DNA of 64,000 bases, taken from the NCBI RefSeq assembly GCF_017355955.1, contig NZ_JAFFID010000001.1:2604001-2668000 (forward strand). The letters run 5' to 3'. The position numbers and the translations under genes were made by a program. Origin of the DNA: Sabulibacter ruber (GTDB taxonomy: Bacteria; Bacteroidota; Bacteroidia; Cytophagales; Hymenobacteraceae). This document shows, in pieces, positions 9,930 through 19,900 of the stretch. Under the pieces are notes generated by a model. That model was given only the letters and a program-made list of their open reading frames with translations. It did not search any database and was not told the DNA's origin. Numbering within the stretch: the first letter of the stretch is position 1; each line of letters starts with the position of its first letter.

Positions 9930-10245
9930 ATCCTTAACATCAATTTTAAACTCAGTTTTAAAACCAGAATAGAACAATATCGTATAAGGCTTCTTCTTGA
10001 GGGAGATCCATGAAGGCAATATGATAAAAGAGACGGTTTATCCTTTGTATCTATTTATGAATTTTCTATAAACATCGCTTCATCCTTTGAAAATCCTCAA
10101 ATAACAATCAGATAAATGTTCTTTAAAAATTCCAATAAATTTTACATGTTAAACACCTACCTTTTATCAGGATTTGAACAAGCTTCTTCTTTGTTATCAA
10201 ACCACAAAACAAAGAAGGCCAATGATTAACATAATAATTTCAAAC
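9930..10245. other. AT-rich spacer without gene
   Basis: No supported reading frame is present. The minus-strand frame covering 9762-10019 only extends out of the SusC signal-peptide region in another frame. Nothing else is recognisable here except the promoter to its left and the terminator to its right. Confidence 0.5.
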
Positions 10246-10281
10246 AAAAAGCCTCTGCCAGTTACCCGGCAGAGGCTTTTT
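10246..10281 (-). terminator. Terminator after the DUF6588 gene
   Basis: Perfect 14-bp arms AAAAAGCCTCTGCC and GGCAGAGGCTTTTT enclose an 8-bp loop. The hairpin is 17 bp downstream of the stop of the minus-strand gene. Confidence 0.9.
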
Positions 10282-10298
10282 GCATAAGTAAGTAGACC

Positions 10299-11435
10299 TT
10301 AGTTGAAACCCAGACCAATACCCGCTGTTGCGGTAGGATACTTAGCCAGGGTATACTCTCCATATAAGGAGAAGAAAGCCAGTTTCAGGCGGAGACCACC
10401 GGTAACGCCCCACTGGGTATCTTTCATGTTCAGCAGAACCGGATCCGTGATGTCTTCTACATACTTATTAAAAGGAGCAGTAGTTCGGTAAGCAATCACA
10501 GGGTATCTGCCTTCCACGTTTAGATCAGTCTCTACATTGCTGTAGCGGATACCGGCATATCCGGTGATCACACTAAAGGTCTTGGAGGCGACCAGACTGG
10601 CAGTCCAGGCTTTGGTATTAAGAGTGAGTGCCTGCCCAGCATAGTAAGAGGCTTCGCGCTGCTGAGCAGTCGCGTACGGACGATCCTCTTCGGACAAAGG
10701 CACGTCTATCCCGGCATAGGAACTCTTTAACTTGGTATATCCACCGAAGACAGTAATGTCAAACCCGGGAATCATGCTGATCACCGGAATCCACTGTTTG
10801 ATGCCGTGCTTCACGCCCACGCCCCAAAGCTGACCTTCAAAGTCATCTTGTTTTACTTTAGGGGAATACCTGACAGCTATCTCCGTGTCTTTGATCAACC
10901 CCAAGCTCACCTGAGCCATTGGAACAGGCAGGAAACTATAGCCAGTCCCTTGAGGGGCGTTAATTGAGCCAACTTCCTCTTCAAACTCTATTACTTGGCC
11001 ACCCACAGTTCTGCGGCCCTTGGCATAAAGGGTCAACTCCGGGCCTTCTTCATCCGCCCCAAAGATAGTAGGCGTAAGCACCGGGGTATTGGGATCAAAT
11101 TTTCTGCCGTTTGCGTCTCTAACCGTGGTCAAGCCTAGTTTAGACAAGTCAAACGATTTGTCCTCGTCAGGGGCAAAAGCTGCAGTAGCAAACACGCGTA
11201 CGTCAAAACGACCCAACTTCATGGCTTTGCCAGAGTTAAACCAACCACCGTTCAACCCGTGCCCAAACGCTTTGCTGGCAGGCTCTATGTAAGCTCTCAC
11301 CAACTTATTCGCATCCTCCTTGCCAGACCTGATAAACTCCCCTACTTCGTCCTGGGCCTGGGCAGGTGTTGCCGCCAGAAAAAAGCCCAGCACTGGCATT
11401 GCCAGAAAAGAGATTCTACGTAGACATTTCTTCAT
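10299..11435 (-). CDS. DUF6588 family outer-membrane protein
   Basis: The 378-residue product has a signal peptide (cleavage after about residue 26, PAQA-Q). Right after it come blocks I recognise from the DUF6588 family of Bacteroidetes: GKEDANKLVRAYIEPASKAF and GHGLNGGWFNSGK at about 38-70. Many alternating beta stretches follow, and the protein ends in FN, consistent with a beta-barrel of the outer membrane. The function of the family is unknown. The gene stands alone, with its own terminator 17 bp downstream and a 159-bp spacer upstream. The family assignment rests on memory of the N-terminal blocks, not on a search. Confidence 0.7.
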   Translation of the reverse strand: MKKCLRRISFLAMPVLGFFLAATPAQAQDEVGEFIRSGKEDANKLVRAYIEPASKAFGHGLNGGWFNSGKAMKLGRFDVRVFATAAFAPDEDKSFDLSKLGLTTVRDANGRKFDPNTPVLTPTIFGADEEGPELTLYAKGRRTVGGQVIEFEEEVGSINAPQGTGYSFLPVPMAQVSLGLIKDTEIAVRYSPKVKQDDFEGQLWGVGVKHGIKQWIPVISMIPGFDITVFGGYTKLKSSYAGIDVPLSEEDRPYATAQQREASYYAGQALTLNTKAWTASLVASKTFSVITGYAGIRYSNVETDLNVEGRYPVIAYRTTAPFNKYVEDITDPVLLNMKDTQWGVTGGLRLKLAFFSLYGEYTLAKYPTATAGIGLGFN

Positions 11436-11553
11436 TTCACACTTCTTTTAATTGGTTCAGTAGCTGTTTGTACAATACTTTTTAGAGTGCGAACTTCATT
11501 AAATAACAGCAACTTTCAAATAGGACAATCTTACAATACCTAATTTTTAGTAG

Positions 11554-11591
11554 CTGTTCTGAACCTGGTTTTCAGGAAACTGGCTTAAACG
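11554..11591. repeat. 38-bp dispersed palindrome, copy 1
   Basis: The left half is CTGTTCTGAACCTGGTTTT and the right half ends GGCTTAAACG, with the inner TTTTCAGGAAA. It ends 3 bp from the stop codon of the TauE/SafE gene. It is a diverged but full-length copy of the family described in the findings. Confidence 0.55.
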
Positions 11592-11594
11592 CCT

Positions 11595-12350
11595 TTACTG
11601 AAAAGTATCGTAGGCAAATTTGAGGATAATGCCGGTGACTACCACCAAAAACAGCTTCCGGACGAAACCAGAACCTTTGGCCAACGCTATGCGGGTGCCC
11701 ACCATAGAACCCAAAACACTGCTGATCGCCATCGGGATGCCTATATGATATAAAATGTACCCTTTGTACCCGAAGTACAGCAGCGCCGAGAGGTTGGTAG
11801 CCACGTTCACCACTTTGGCCGAGGCTGAGGCGGTGAGAAAGTTGAACCCGAAGATGCCCACGAAGATGAACATGAGGAAAGAACCGGTGCCGGGCCCGAA
11901 GAACCCGTCATAGAACCCAATCACCAAACCCACTGCTACGCCGTACCAAACTTCTTTGGAATGCGCCAACCGCGGGGCATGGATGGAACCGAAATCTTTC
12001 CGGAAGAACGTGTACACCGCCACCGAAATCAGCAGCACCAGAATCAAGGGTCTGAGCAGCGAGGTATCAAAATGGCTCACCGCCCGGGCACCCAGAAAAG
12101 AAAACACGAACGCCGAAAACGCTGCCGGCAAAAGCGCCCGCCAATTGATTTCCACATTGCGGGCGTAGCGCCACATAGAAACCGAAGTACCCGCAATACT
12201 GGAGAGCTTACCGGTTCCAAACACCGCCGGCACGGGAATACCCGGCAAAAAAACAAACAGGGCAGGAAGCTGAATGAGTCCACCTCCGCCCACTACAGAA
12301 TCAATCAAGCCTGACAGAAACGCAAACAGGCACAAAAACACAATTTCCAA
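11595..12350 (-). CDS. TauE/SafE (TSUP) family membrane permease
   Basis: The 251-residue product is highly hydrophobic with about seven to eight membrane segments. It has the family's glycine-rich N-terminal signature SVVGGGGLIQLP (18-29) and the second-repeat block GFYDGFFGPGTGSFLMF at about 144-160. TSUP permeases export or import small sulfur or organic anions such as sulfite, sulfoacetate or taurine products; the substrate here is unknown. The frame has no ATG at its start: TTG at 12350 gives MEIVFLCLF, and a GTG three codons later is the alternative. No in-frame ATG lies upstream before a stop at 12378-12380. It stands alone, with a 120-bp spacer to the next gene. Confidence 0.88.
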   Translation of the reverse strand: MEIVFLCLFAFLSGLIDSVVGGGGLIQLPALFVFLPGIPVPAVFGTGKLSSIAGTSVSMWRYARNVEINWRALLPAAFSAFVFSFLGARAVSHFDTSLLRPLILVLLISVAVYTFFRKDFGSIHAPRLAHSKEVWYGVAVGLVIGFYDGFFGPGTGSFLMFIFVGIFGFNFLTASASAKVVNVATNLSALLYFGYKGYILYHIGIPMAISSVLGSMVGTRIALAKGSGFVRKLFLVVVTGIILKFAYDTFQ

Positions 12351-12441
12351 CTTCTTAGAATTAAGCCGACACCGCCGCTAATGAAACCGCAAAGATTCTG
12401 AAAATGTGTGGCCTAACCAAAGCGTTCTTGACTAGAGGTTT

Positions 12442-12479
12442 TGTTTTAAGGCTCCTTTTCTTGAAACAAGCTAAAAACG
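12442..12479. repeat. 38-bp dispersed palindrome, copy 2, overlapping a stop codon
   Basis: The halves are TGTTTTAAGGCTCCTTTTC and TTGAAACAAGCTAAAAACG. The right end lies inside the lamin-tail gene: its stop TAG (12473-12471) and the last Arg-Phe codons are written by the palindrome. Confidence 0.65.
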
Positions 12480-15044
12480 ACCGCCCACCACCACCGTTTC
12501 CTTCAGCACCTCCCGCGTGCCCTGCAGGTTGAACAGATCCACCAGTACCACATAATACCCAATGGCGGCTTTGGAACCGGCATCGGTCAGTCCGTCCCAC
12601 TGCAGCACGCTCTCCGCGCCCAGTAAAGTGTTGGCTGAGAGTTTCCGGATGTGCCTGCCCTTGGCATCAAAGATGGTCACGTTGGCCACAAAGCCCTGCT
12701 GGGGCAACCTGAACTGCAAAAGCAAGGCATCATCCACACCATCGCCGTCTGGGGTGATGATCCTGGGCTGCAAGGTAAGTTTACTGGCGGATGGTATAGT
12801 TTCCTGCGCCTGCGAATTCTCATAACCGGGCGTGGCTTTCACGTTGGTAGCCGCCGAATGGAAGTTGGCCGTGGTAGACGGCCCTGCCAACGTGATTCGC
12901 TCCAGGGAAACGCCCTCGGCATCTGAAATGAGTCTGAAGTGCTGACTGCTTTGATAACTCACCTCGTCCATGATGCTGTCGTTGGGTAAGAGCAACACCA
13001 CCGTTCCCGCCTCGTCTGGGAAAGACGGCAAAGAAACCACCTCCATAAACTTCTCTGATTTCCCCTGCGGATATTCTCTGGGCAGAAGCGCTGCGTCTTC
13101 CGTGAGCACCAGGTACTCGCCGGGAGCTAATAAACGATGCTCGCTCGTGATCACTCGGGCGCTGGCTATCTCATTAGTAGTATTACGATTAGCTATCTTC
13201 CAACCCTGCAGATTCAGGTAGTTGGAAGACCGATTGACTACCTCCACAAAGTCTACTCCTCCCGGACTTGGGTTGAACAGAATCTCATTGATGACCACGT
13301 CTCCTTTCTTAGGAGCAGCGGGCAAGAGCACCGTTTGTTGTTGCCCTGCAGCTACATTCCCTGCACAATCCTTCACGCCGTGCACGGTGACGGTATACCG
13401 GTGGTTTTCCTGCAAAGGCGCGGCAAGGGTTAACTCCACTTCGGTTAAATCCGCGGCCAGAAGGCGCACCTGTTGCACGGTGATGCTAGAGGAAACCGTG
13501 TACCTGTTCACCTGCACGGCCTCAGCGCTGTCTACCGGCTCATCAAACTGCAGCACCACTTTTGTAGGCGAGAGCGCGAGAACCTGTTGCAGGACTGGCG
13601 CGGTTTGGTCTACCCGCTGCACTGAATTGGGCTGTCCCGGCGTGCCGCCTTTAGCGTTTTCTGAGGCCGTCCACTGCGAAGCTCCGGTACAATTGCTGTT
13701 CACATCTAGTAACTCCAAACTCCAGCCGCCCTCTCTTTTGTTGTTGTCCCGGTACCAGGAATTGCTGTAGCGCACCACATCGATTAATTGGTTTTCGGCA
13801 TTTAACAGCTCCACGGCATCGCCGGAATCATTGAGCGATGGGAATGTGGAAAGGCCAAGCACCGGACCAAATGGCTGGAAAAGTGCGGTGTCAGTGGCGG
13901 CACAGACAATCAGATAGGCGCCGGGCTTTAATAGATAAGGAGGAAAAACACCCGCATTGGACGTAGCATCTGAATATTGCCACCCTTGCAGATTGAACGT
14001 TTTATCGCTGCGGTTGTAAAGCTCAATGTATTCGGCCTTGGGTAAATCCTGCAAGGGATTCAGGTCTGCGTAGATTTCGGTAATCCTCACGTCACCGGGC
14101 TGCGCCACCGGAGAGTAAGCGAACGTACTGGTCTGGTTTTGGGCTACATTGCCATCAGCATCAGCCAGTCTGAGTACTCGTATCTGGTTGTTTCCTGTCT
14201 CAAACTCCTGCTGGAACTGCAGTTTCACTACCTGCGGGTTTGTGGCACTCCACTCCAGGTTGTTTGGCGTGATGGCTCCGTTCAGCACAAAGTTAGCTGG
14301 GTTGGTAGCATCGGCTTCCAGAATTGGTTCAGAAAAGGTCAGCTCCAAGGTGCTTGGCCCGGTAGCTTTGGTGCTTACTAAACCTGGTGCTCCAATGTCT
14401 TTGATGGTGAAATCATCGAAATAGAATCGTTGGGCATTGGCCTGGGAATACCGGAAAAGTACGCCGGCATAAGCTGAGGCAGTGTAGCGGGAATCCTGCA
14501 CCTCCCCTTGTACTGTGTAGTTCTGCCTGGTGCCAGACACATCCAGCTCCAGGGTCCAGTTGTGGGCGGAGGTGCGCGTTACCCGCACCCAGAACTTGTT
14601 GTCAGCGGCGGCAATGGTTTTGTCTGGCCCGTCAATGATCTTGGTGGACGCGCTGCCATTTTTCCGGAAGAGACTTACTTCGTCCTCCGTGCCGCCCATC
14701 CGCACGAAGTAGCCTTTGGAAGCGCCTTTCAGATCAGGTTCGTCAGAAATTAAATGCACTTCGGCGTAGTTACCGGAGGAGGTGGCAAAATTCAGTTGCA
14801 CGTAGTACTCCCACTGCGCTCCAACTGCCAAAGCGCTGGCGGTTGCCAGATGCAACGTGGTGCCGGTCACGGCGGGTCCGCGGCTCTGCAGTTGTTGGGC
14901 GGCGTTTACCTGGAAAAAATCGGTATCGCCCGTCCAGACAGGGGCATGCGTGAAGTCTCCGTCCGAGAAAGTCTCATGAACTTGCGCCTGTAAAGCCTGA
15001 AAAACCGAGAAGAGTAGAAGAAAGACAAGAAAGAATTGCCTCAT
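12471..15044 (-). CDS. Secreted lamin-tail-domain protein with FlgD-like C-terminus
   Basis: The 857-residue product has a signal peptide (cleavage near residue 20, LQA-Q). Residues 22-212 form a lectin/LamG-like module that starts HETFSDGDFTHAPVWTGD and ends YFDDFTIKDIG. Next come two bacterial Ig-like modules (about 215-310 and 480-575), each followed by a lamin-tail domain (about 318-435 with GDVRITEIYADLNP and AEYIELYNRS; about 580-700 with GDVVINEILFNP and DFVEVVNRS). The end (about 760-857) is a FlgD-like module with FDAKGRHIRKL. This architecture is common for cell-surface or secreted proteins of Bacteroidetes, often T9SS cargo. No enzyme domain is visible. It is divergent from asd. 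Confidence 0.85.
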   Translation of the reverse strand: MRQFFLVFLLLFSVFQALQAQVHETFSDGDFTHAPVWTGDTDFFQVNAAQQLQSRGPAVTGTTLHLATASALAVGAQWEYYVQLNFATSSGNYAEVHLISDEPDLKGASKGYFVRMGGTEDEVSLFRKNGSASTKIIDGPDKTIAAADNKFWVRVTRTSAHNWTLELDVSGTRQNYTVQGEVQDSRYTASAYAGVLFRYSQANAQRFYFDDFTIKDIGAPGLVSTKATGPSTLELTFSEPILEADATNPANFVLNGAITPNNLEWSATNPQVVKLQFQQEFETGNNQIRVLRLADADGNVAQNQTSTFAYSPVAQPGDVRITEIYADLNPLQDLPKAEYIELYNRSDKTFNLQGWQYSDATSNAGVFPPYLLKPGAYLIVCAATDTALFQPFGPVLGLSTFPSLNDSGDAVELLNAENQLIDVVRYSNSWYRDNNKREGGWSLELLDVNSNCTGASQWTASENAKGGTPGQPNSVQRVDQTAPVLQQVLALSPTKVVLQFDEPVDSAEAVQVNRYTVSSSITVQQVRLLAADLTEVELTLAAPLQENHRYTVTVHGVKDCAGNVAAGQQQTVLLPAAPKKGDVVINEILFNPSPGGVDFVEVVNRSSNYLNLQGWKIANRNTTNEIASARVITSEHRLLAPGEYLVLTEDAALLPREYPQGKSEKFMEVVSLPSFPDEAGTVVLLLPNDSIMDEVSYQSSQHFRLISDAEGVSLERITLAGPSTTANFHSAATNVKATPGYENSQAQETIPSASKLTLQPRIITPDGDGVDDALLLQFRLPQQGFVANVTIFDAKGRHIRKLSANTLLGAESVLQWDGLTDAGSKAAIGYYVVLVDLFNLQGTREVLKETVVVGGRF

Positions 15045-15102
15045 ATTTAGCCTGTACTTTAATTATCGTGAAAAGTTGGCTTACTTTGCAGATAGTCTCG
15101 CC

Positions 15103-15140
15103 CGTTTTCTGCCTGATTCTCAGAAAACAAGTAAAAAACC
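15103..15140. repeat. 38-bp dispersed palindrome, copy 3
   Basis: The halves are CGTTTTCTGCCTGATTCTC and AGAAAACAAGTAAAAAACC. It lies between two divergent genes, so it is one of the few copies not placed behind a stop codon. Confidence 0.55.
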
Positions 15141-15221
15141 GGCCCGACCACCGCTCCGGAGAAAGCAACCCCACCCGTTCTTCTTCGGGGCACCATACAT
15201 ACATCATTTATTAACCTTTAC

Positions 15222-16211
15222 ATGAAAGTAGCTGTAGTAGGCGCCACCGGCCTAGTGGGTGGCGAAATGCTGAAGGTCCTGGCGGAGCGTAACTTCCCAG
15301 TAGACGAATTGTTGTTAGTGGCCTCTGAAAAATCGGTGGGCCAGAAGATGAGCTTCCAAGGCAAGGAATATACCGTGATCGGGATGGAAGACGCCATTGC
15401 CCAGAAGCCGCAGATCGCCATTTTCTCGGCGGGCGGAGGCGTGAGCAAGGAGATGGCCCCTAAGTTTGCTGAGGCGGGCACTACCGTAGTAGACAACTCT
15501 TCTGCCTGGCGCATGGACCCTACCAAGAAACTGGTGGTCCCTGAAATCAATGCCTCTGAACTGACCCCTGAAGATAAAATCATCGCCAACCCCAACTGCT
15601 CGACCATCCAGATGGTGGTGGCTTTGAACAACCTGCACAAGGCGCTCAAGATCAAACGCATTGTGGTGAGCACCTATCAGTCGGTAACTGGCACTGGTAA
15701 GAAAGCCGTGGACCAGCTCATGAACGAACGTGCCGGCGTGGATGGCGAGAAAGCCTATGCCTACTCCATTGACCTGAACGTGATCCCGCACATCGATGTG
15801 TTCACCGAGAACGGGTACACCAAAGAGGAGATGAAGATGGTGAACGAGACCAAGAAAATCATGGGCGATGATACCATCAGGGTAACGGCTACCACCGTGC
15901 GTATTCCGGTGATTGGCGGGCACTCAGAGTCTGTGAACGTGGAATTTGAGAAAGACTTCTCCCTGGAGGATGTGTACCGTATCTTGAACGAGACGCCGGG
16001 TGTAGTGGTGGTTGACGACGTAGCCAACCTGAAATACCCTATGCCGAAGGACGCCCACGGCAAAGATGAGGTACTGGTAGGTCGTATCCGCCGCGACGAA
16101 ACCCAGGACAGAACCCTGAACATGTGGATCGTGGCCGACAACCTGCGCAAAGGTGCCGCCACCAACGCCGTTCAAATCGCCGAGTACCTGGTAGAGAACA
16201 AACTGGTTTAG
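15222..16211 (+). CDS. asd: Aspartate-semialdehyde dehydrogenase
   Basis: The 329-residue enzyme reduces L-aspartyl-4-phosphate to L-aspartate 4-semialdehyde with NADPH, the branch point to lysine/diaminopimelate, threonine and methionine. The Rossmann start VGATGLVGGEML (6-17), the phosphate-binding SSAWRMD (93-99), the catalytic cysteine in NPNCSTIQ (Cys126) and the acid/base histidine in GGHSES (His234), with Arg227 just before it, are all present. Length is normal. The ATG at 15222 gives the expected MKVAVVGATG start. It is a single gene followed by a terminator 31 bp after the stop. Confidence 0.97.
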   Translation: MKVAVVGATGLVGGEMLKVLAERNFPVDELLLVASEKSVGQKMSFQGKEYTVIGMEDAIAQKPQIAIFSAGGGVSKEMAPKFAEAGTTVVDNSSAWRMDPTKKLVVPEINASELTPEDKIIANPNCSTIQMVVALNNLHKALKIKRIVVSTYQSVTGTGKKAVDQLMNERAGVDGEKAYAYSIDLNVIPHIDVFTENGYTKEEMKMVNETKKIMGDDTIRVTATTVRIPVIGGHSESVNVEFEKDFSLEDVYRILNETPGVVVVDDVANLKYPMPKDAHGKDEVLVGRIRRDETQDRTLNMWIVADNLRKGAATNAVQIAEYLVENKLV

Positions 16212-16242
16212 TTTAGTTTTAGCCAATTCAGCCCATAAACAG

Positions 16243-16270
16243 AAAGGCCACCTTTGCGGGTGGCCTTTTT
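16243..16270 (+). terminator. Terminator of asd
   Basis: The arms AAAGGCCACC and GGTGGCCTTT with a 6-bp loop are followed by more T residues. Confidence 0.85.
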
Positions 16271-16307
16271 ACTTATATATGAATATGGCTTCGGGTGAAG
16301 CTCGGAG

Positions 16308-16655
16308 TCACTTACCGTTCGTCCAGATGGTTTTCAGGTTTTTCACTTCTTCAAAAAAGTTGGGGCAGGTTTCATCGCCGCCATAACAGAGCAGGTTCCC
16401 GTCACAATCGTACACCGAGTCAATGGAGTTGATGCCCGGCGCGCAGTTCCCCAGCACAAAAACAGTATTGCCGCGCAGCGTTCCGGTCTTCACAAACTGG
16501 CAGTACTCAGATTTCTGCAAGTCCAGCACCCGCGTACGCAACCAACCAATGTTCTGCACCGGGTTTTCCACTAAGCACGTCCGGTTCACCTGCTCTTCTT
16601 CGCAGGAAGTAAATGCCACAAGGCAGAGCAGACAAAAGGCGTACAGGGTTTTCAT
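16308..16655 (-). CDS. Small cysteine-rich lipoprotein (DUF6970-like)
   Basis: The 115-residue product has a lipobox FTSC (Cys18). Its mature part has seven cysteines, including VYDCDGNLLCYGG and ETCPNF near the C-terminus. The order 'NP ... WL ... C ... VYDC(D/N)GN.LC ... CP.F' resembles the DUF6970 group of Bacteroidetes lipoproteins, whose function is unknown. The paired cysteines suggest disulfides in the periplasm or at the surface. It stands alone and converges with asd. The family name is from memory; the lipoprotein call is secure. Confidence 0.75.
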   Translation of the reverse strand: MKTLYAFCLLCLVAFTSCEEEQVNRTCLVENPVQNIGWLRTRVLDLQKSEYCQFVKTGTLRGNTVFVLGNCAPGINSIDSVYDCDGNLLCYGGDETCPNFFEEVKNLKTIWTNGK

Positions 16656-16835
16656 AAGGAATCAATCTGGGGGCTATACTTAGAAGATGCTCCATTAGGT
16701 CAAAAGGATGCTTAGGCCCCCATCTTTTTTTCTCCTGCCAGAAAATCCCTCCTTTAGCCTGGTAGCCTTACCCCCATACGAAAACCCGATGCTGTTGGCT
16801 TACCTGCGGAGAAACTTCTTGAGTTTTATTAATGC

Positions 16836-16864
16836 AAAAGAGGCTCCCAACAGAAGCCTCTTTT
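16836..16864 (-). terminator. Terminator after the phosphodiester glycosidase gene
   Basis: Perfect 10-bp arms AAAAGAGGCT and AGCCTCTTTT enclose a 9-bp loop, 69 bp after the minus-strand stop at 16933. Confidence 0.8.
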
Positions 16865-16873
16865 GTTTAGGTG

Positions 16874-16911
16874 CGTTTTGGGGGTACTTAGAGCAAAACA
16901 GCTCAAAAACG
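16874..16911. repeat. 38-bp dispersed palindrome, copy 4
   Basis: The halves are CGTTTTGGGGGTACTTAGA and GCAAAACAGCTCAAAAACG; 12 of 19 positions pair. It begins 21 bp after the stop of the 1830-residue protein gene and precedes its terminator. Confidence 0.6.
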
Positions 16912-16932
16912 CTATTACAACTCAAATTGGCG

Positions 16933-19900
16933 CTACTCTTTCATGACGCGGTGCACGGTTCTACCATCCACGGTATTCACTACCACCAGATAAGTGCCGG
17001 GCTGCTGCCTGGAAAGATCAAGCGCCACCTTGTTATCAGTGAAATCACCCTTGGTCAGGAGCACTCGGCCAAACATATTCATCACCTGAATAGAAGCACC
17101 TTTCAGCACCGATTGCGGCAGTTCCACGTACACGGTGCCGGTTGTGGTGGGCACCGGATATACTTTCACCGATAGTGCGTCTTTGTCTTTTCTGGGCCCT
17201 ATTTCTGATTTGAACTGCAAAGGAACCAGGTAATAACCGGTGGTATACGGCGGCGTGTCTTTATACTGCCGCACTACCCCTTCCAGTTTCAGCATGCCAC
17301 TTGGGGCAGGCAGGTTGTAGACAGAGGAAGTACTGGGCACCAGCATATTGATGATACCGGCGGTAGACTCCAGCGTCACTTCGAAACCATGGTAGCCCAC
17401 GCCGGTGGTCCACTGACTCTTATCTACCGGGAAGGCCTGGTGAATAGTCACCGGCACCGATTCCAGTTCCTCACCGATGGAAGTCACCGTGGCGCGGGTT
17501 GGCAGCGTGCTGTTGGCCTGCAGCAGGAACAGAGAATCTACCTCCACGCGCAGCAGTCCGTTGTAGTTGCGCAGCATGCCAATGGCGGCTACGCTGTCTT
17601 TCGGCTGCGGCGTGAAGGTTCTTGCCCCCTTCGTGGCCCGATAGAGTTGTACCGCCTTGCCGCCGCTCATCAACGACAGATCTAAATGGGCACTAGACAG
17701 GTTCGGGCTGGCCACTACGCCTCGCAGCAGCACATATTCTCCCACGTGGATTTCCTTACCAGCTGCGTCTTTCTCTCTGGCCTGGGCAATGGTGTACTCC
17801 CGCAGTTCACGAGGCTCGTCGCCGGTGTTTCCACCGCTTGGCAGTACGTAGCGGTACACATTTCCAACCGCAGAGGAGATAATGTAAGCCGTATCCAAGC
17901 CAGGACTCAAAGTGAGGCCACGCAGGTCAGTGCCGTGGATTTCAGGCAGCGGCAGGGTCCAGGAAAGTTTCTGGGCCGGATTGCTGTCATCGCGGAAGAT
18001 AAGCTTGGCGGGCTGGTCACCGCTGGCGTCTACCACCGCGTACATGCGGTTATTGCTGGCCGCGAAGATGGATTTGGAGTTAGAGACAATCCGGATGGTT
18101 TCCTCCAGCTTCCAGGTAGTGCCGTTGGTGCTGGTGTATTTATCAATCTTGTTTCCCGAGATGTACGGTACGTACAGGGTATTTCCTTCCGGCGAAATAG
18201 CCGAAGCCCTGGCCACTGAACCAGACGTACGAGCCGATAACGCGGTCGCATCGGCTAGGGTCACCACGGTTTCAAACGCAGTGGAATCCGTTGCGCTTTG
18301 TTTGAAGATGTAGCTCTTGTTACCGGTTACCGAAGTCACGAAGATGTTTCCTTTGTCATCGGAGGTAGGGTTGGTCAGGGAAATATCGGTATCCACGCGG
18401 GCTAGCGGCTCTCCGGTGTTCACGTCCAGTTTGTACAGAATGGTATTGAACGCCACCAGAATGTTGCCGTCATGGGCCAGGCCAATACCGGTTACCAATC
18501 TCACTTCTTCTCTCAAGCCTTTGAAGTTGATGAAGTGCAAGTACGATTTGTTGCCCTGGTAGAACTCCAGTTTGTCACTGGTGAACTCCCACGGAGTACC
18601 GTCTGGGTTGTTCACCCGCACGCCTCGGCTATAGCCCACAGACCAGACTTTGCCTTTGCGGTCTACCGTTACGCCGTGACCGTTGGTGGTTGGGGCCGGA
18701 GCAAATGCCGCAATACAGTTCCCGTCTGGGTCTTTCACGCGGCAGTCATACACAAAGCCGGCAGCCGGAATCTCCACTGGACCGGTGATTGGCGCATCGC
18801 TCTTGGTCAGTTGCAGCGCCACGGGAGCACTTATACTCACGTTTTTCCCGTCTGAGGCAATCACGCGGTGGTAGAACGTCACGGCCTGGTTGGCCGGGGC
18901 ATCGCCTAACAAGGCAAACCATTCTTCCTGCGGCACGCTGTACTCTGCGTTGAGGCCTACCGGTTGATGCAGCAGCAGTTGGTTGAACTGAGCATCTTTG
19001 GCCAATTGGTAGGTGTAGGTCACGGTGTTCCGTTCGGCATCTGCCTCAGCGTTCCATTTCACAGAGAAGAAGCCTTTGATATTCCGCACCGGATACACTG
19101 TATTGGCATCATGCGAGGTAATCACGGCCATCGCCGGAGCGGCGTTAGCAGGTTTGTAGAGTTGGGTACGCACCTCGCCCTCGGGCAGGGAATCGGTTTT
19201 GATGAGCACGTAGAACGCACCCATGCTCATGAGTTCTTTCACGGCATAATCTGCGGGCAGGCTGCCGGTGAAGGTGCCGTTGCGCCCATCTTTAGATTCT
19301 ACCTTCAAGGCCAGCTTCATAGTACCTTCCTCGGGATACAGTCCCTGATACAGGGCTACCGCGGTTTTCTCCGGAAGGATTGCGCCTTTTAAGCCGCTGA
19401 ACGAACCTACAAACCTGATATCGTTGCCTACTTCTACGGCTTCTACCGTGCCGGTGGCTTGCCCAACCGTGGCCTTGCGCTTGTTGTAAGAGGAAAGTGT
19501 TCCTGCGGCGGCTCCGCTGATGGGCACGTCGCGCCGGATCAGGTGGCCATTGGCGCCTACAATCACCTCTGGCAGACTCTTCTCATTGAACACCGGCATA
19601 GCGTCGGCATCGGGGTGTTTGATCTCAAAGGTAGTGTAGATGATGGTGTCCTGCTCCAGGAAAACATCCATCAAGGTTACAGTGTTAGGTGCCACGGCAT
19701 CATACCCCAGGTACTTGCGCGGACCCGAACCGGCGGCTCCGGCGTTCATGAACTCCACACCTCCGTGCTTGCCCGGATAATACGCGTGGTGGTGACCGCT
19801 GATGTAGGTATGCACATCCAGTTCTTCCATCATGGCCTGCAAGGCGGCCGCGTTGTTCAGGATGTTGCCGGCAGAGTTGTACTCCTGCGCCACGCCATAC

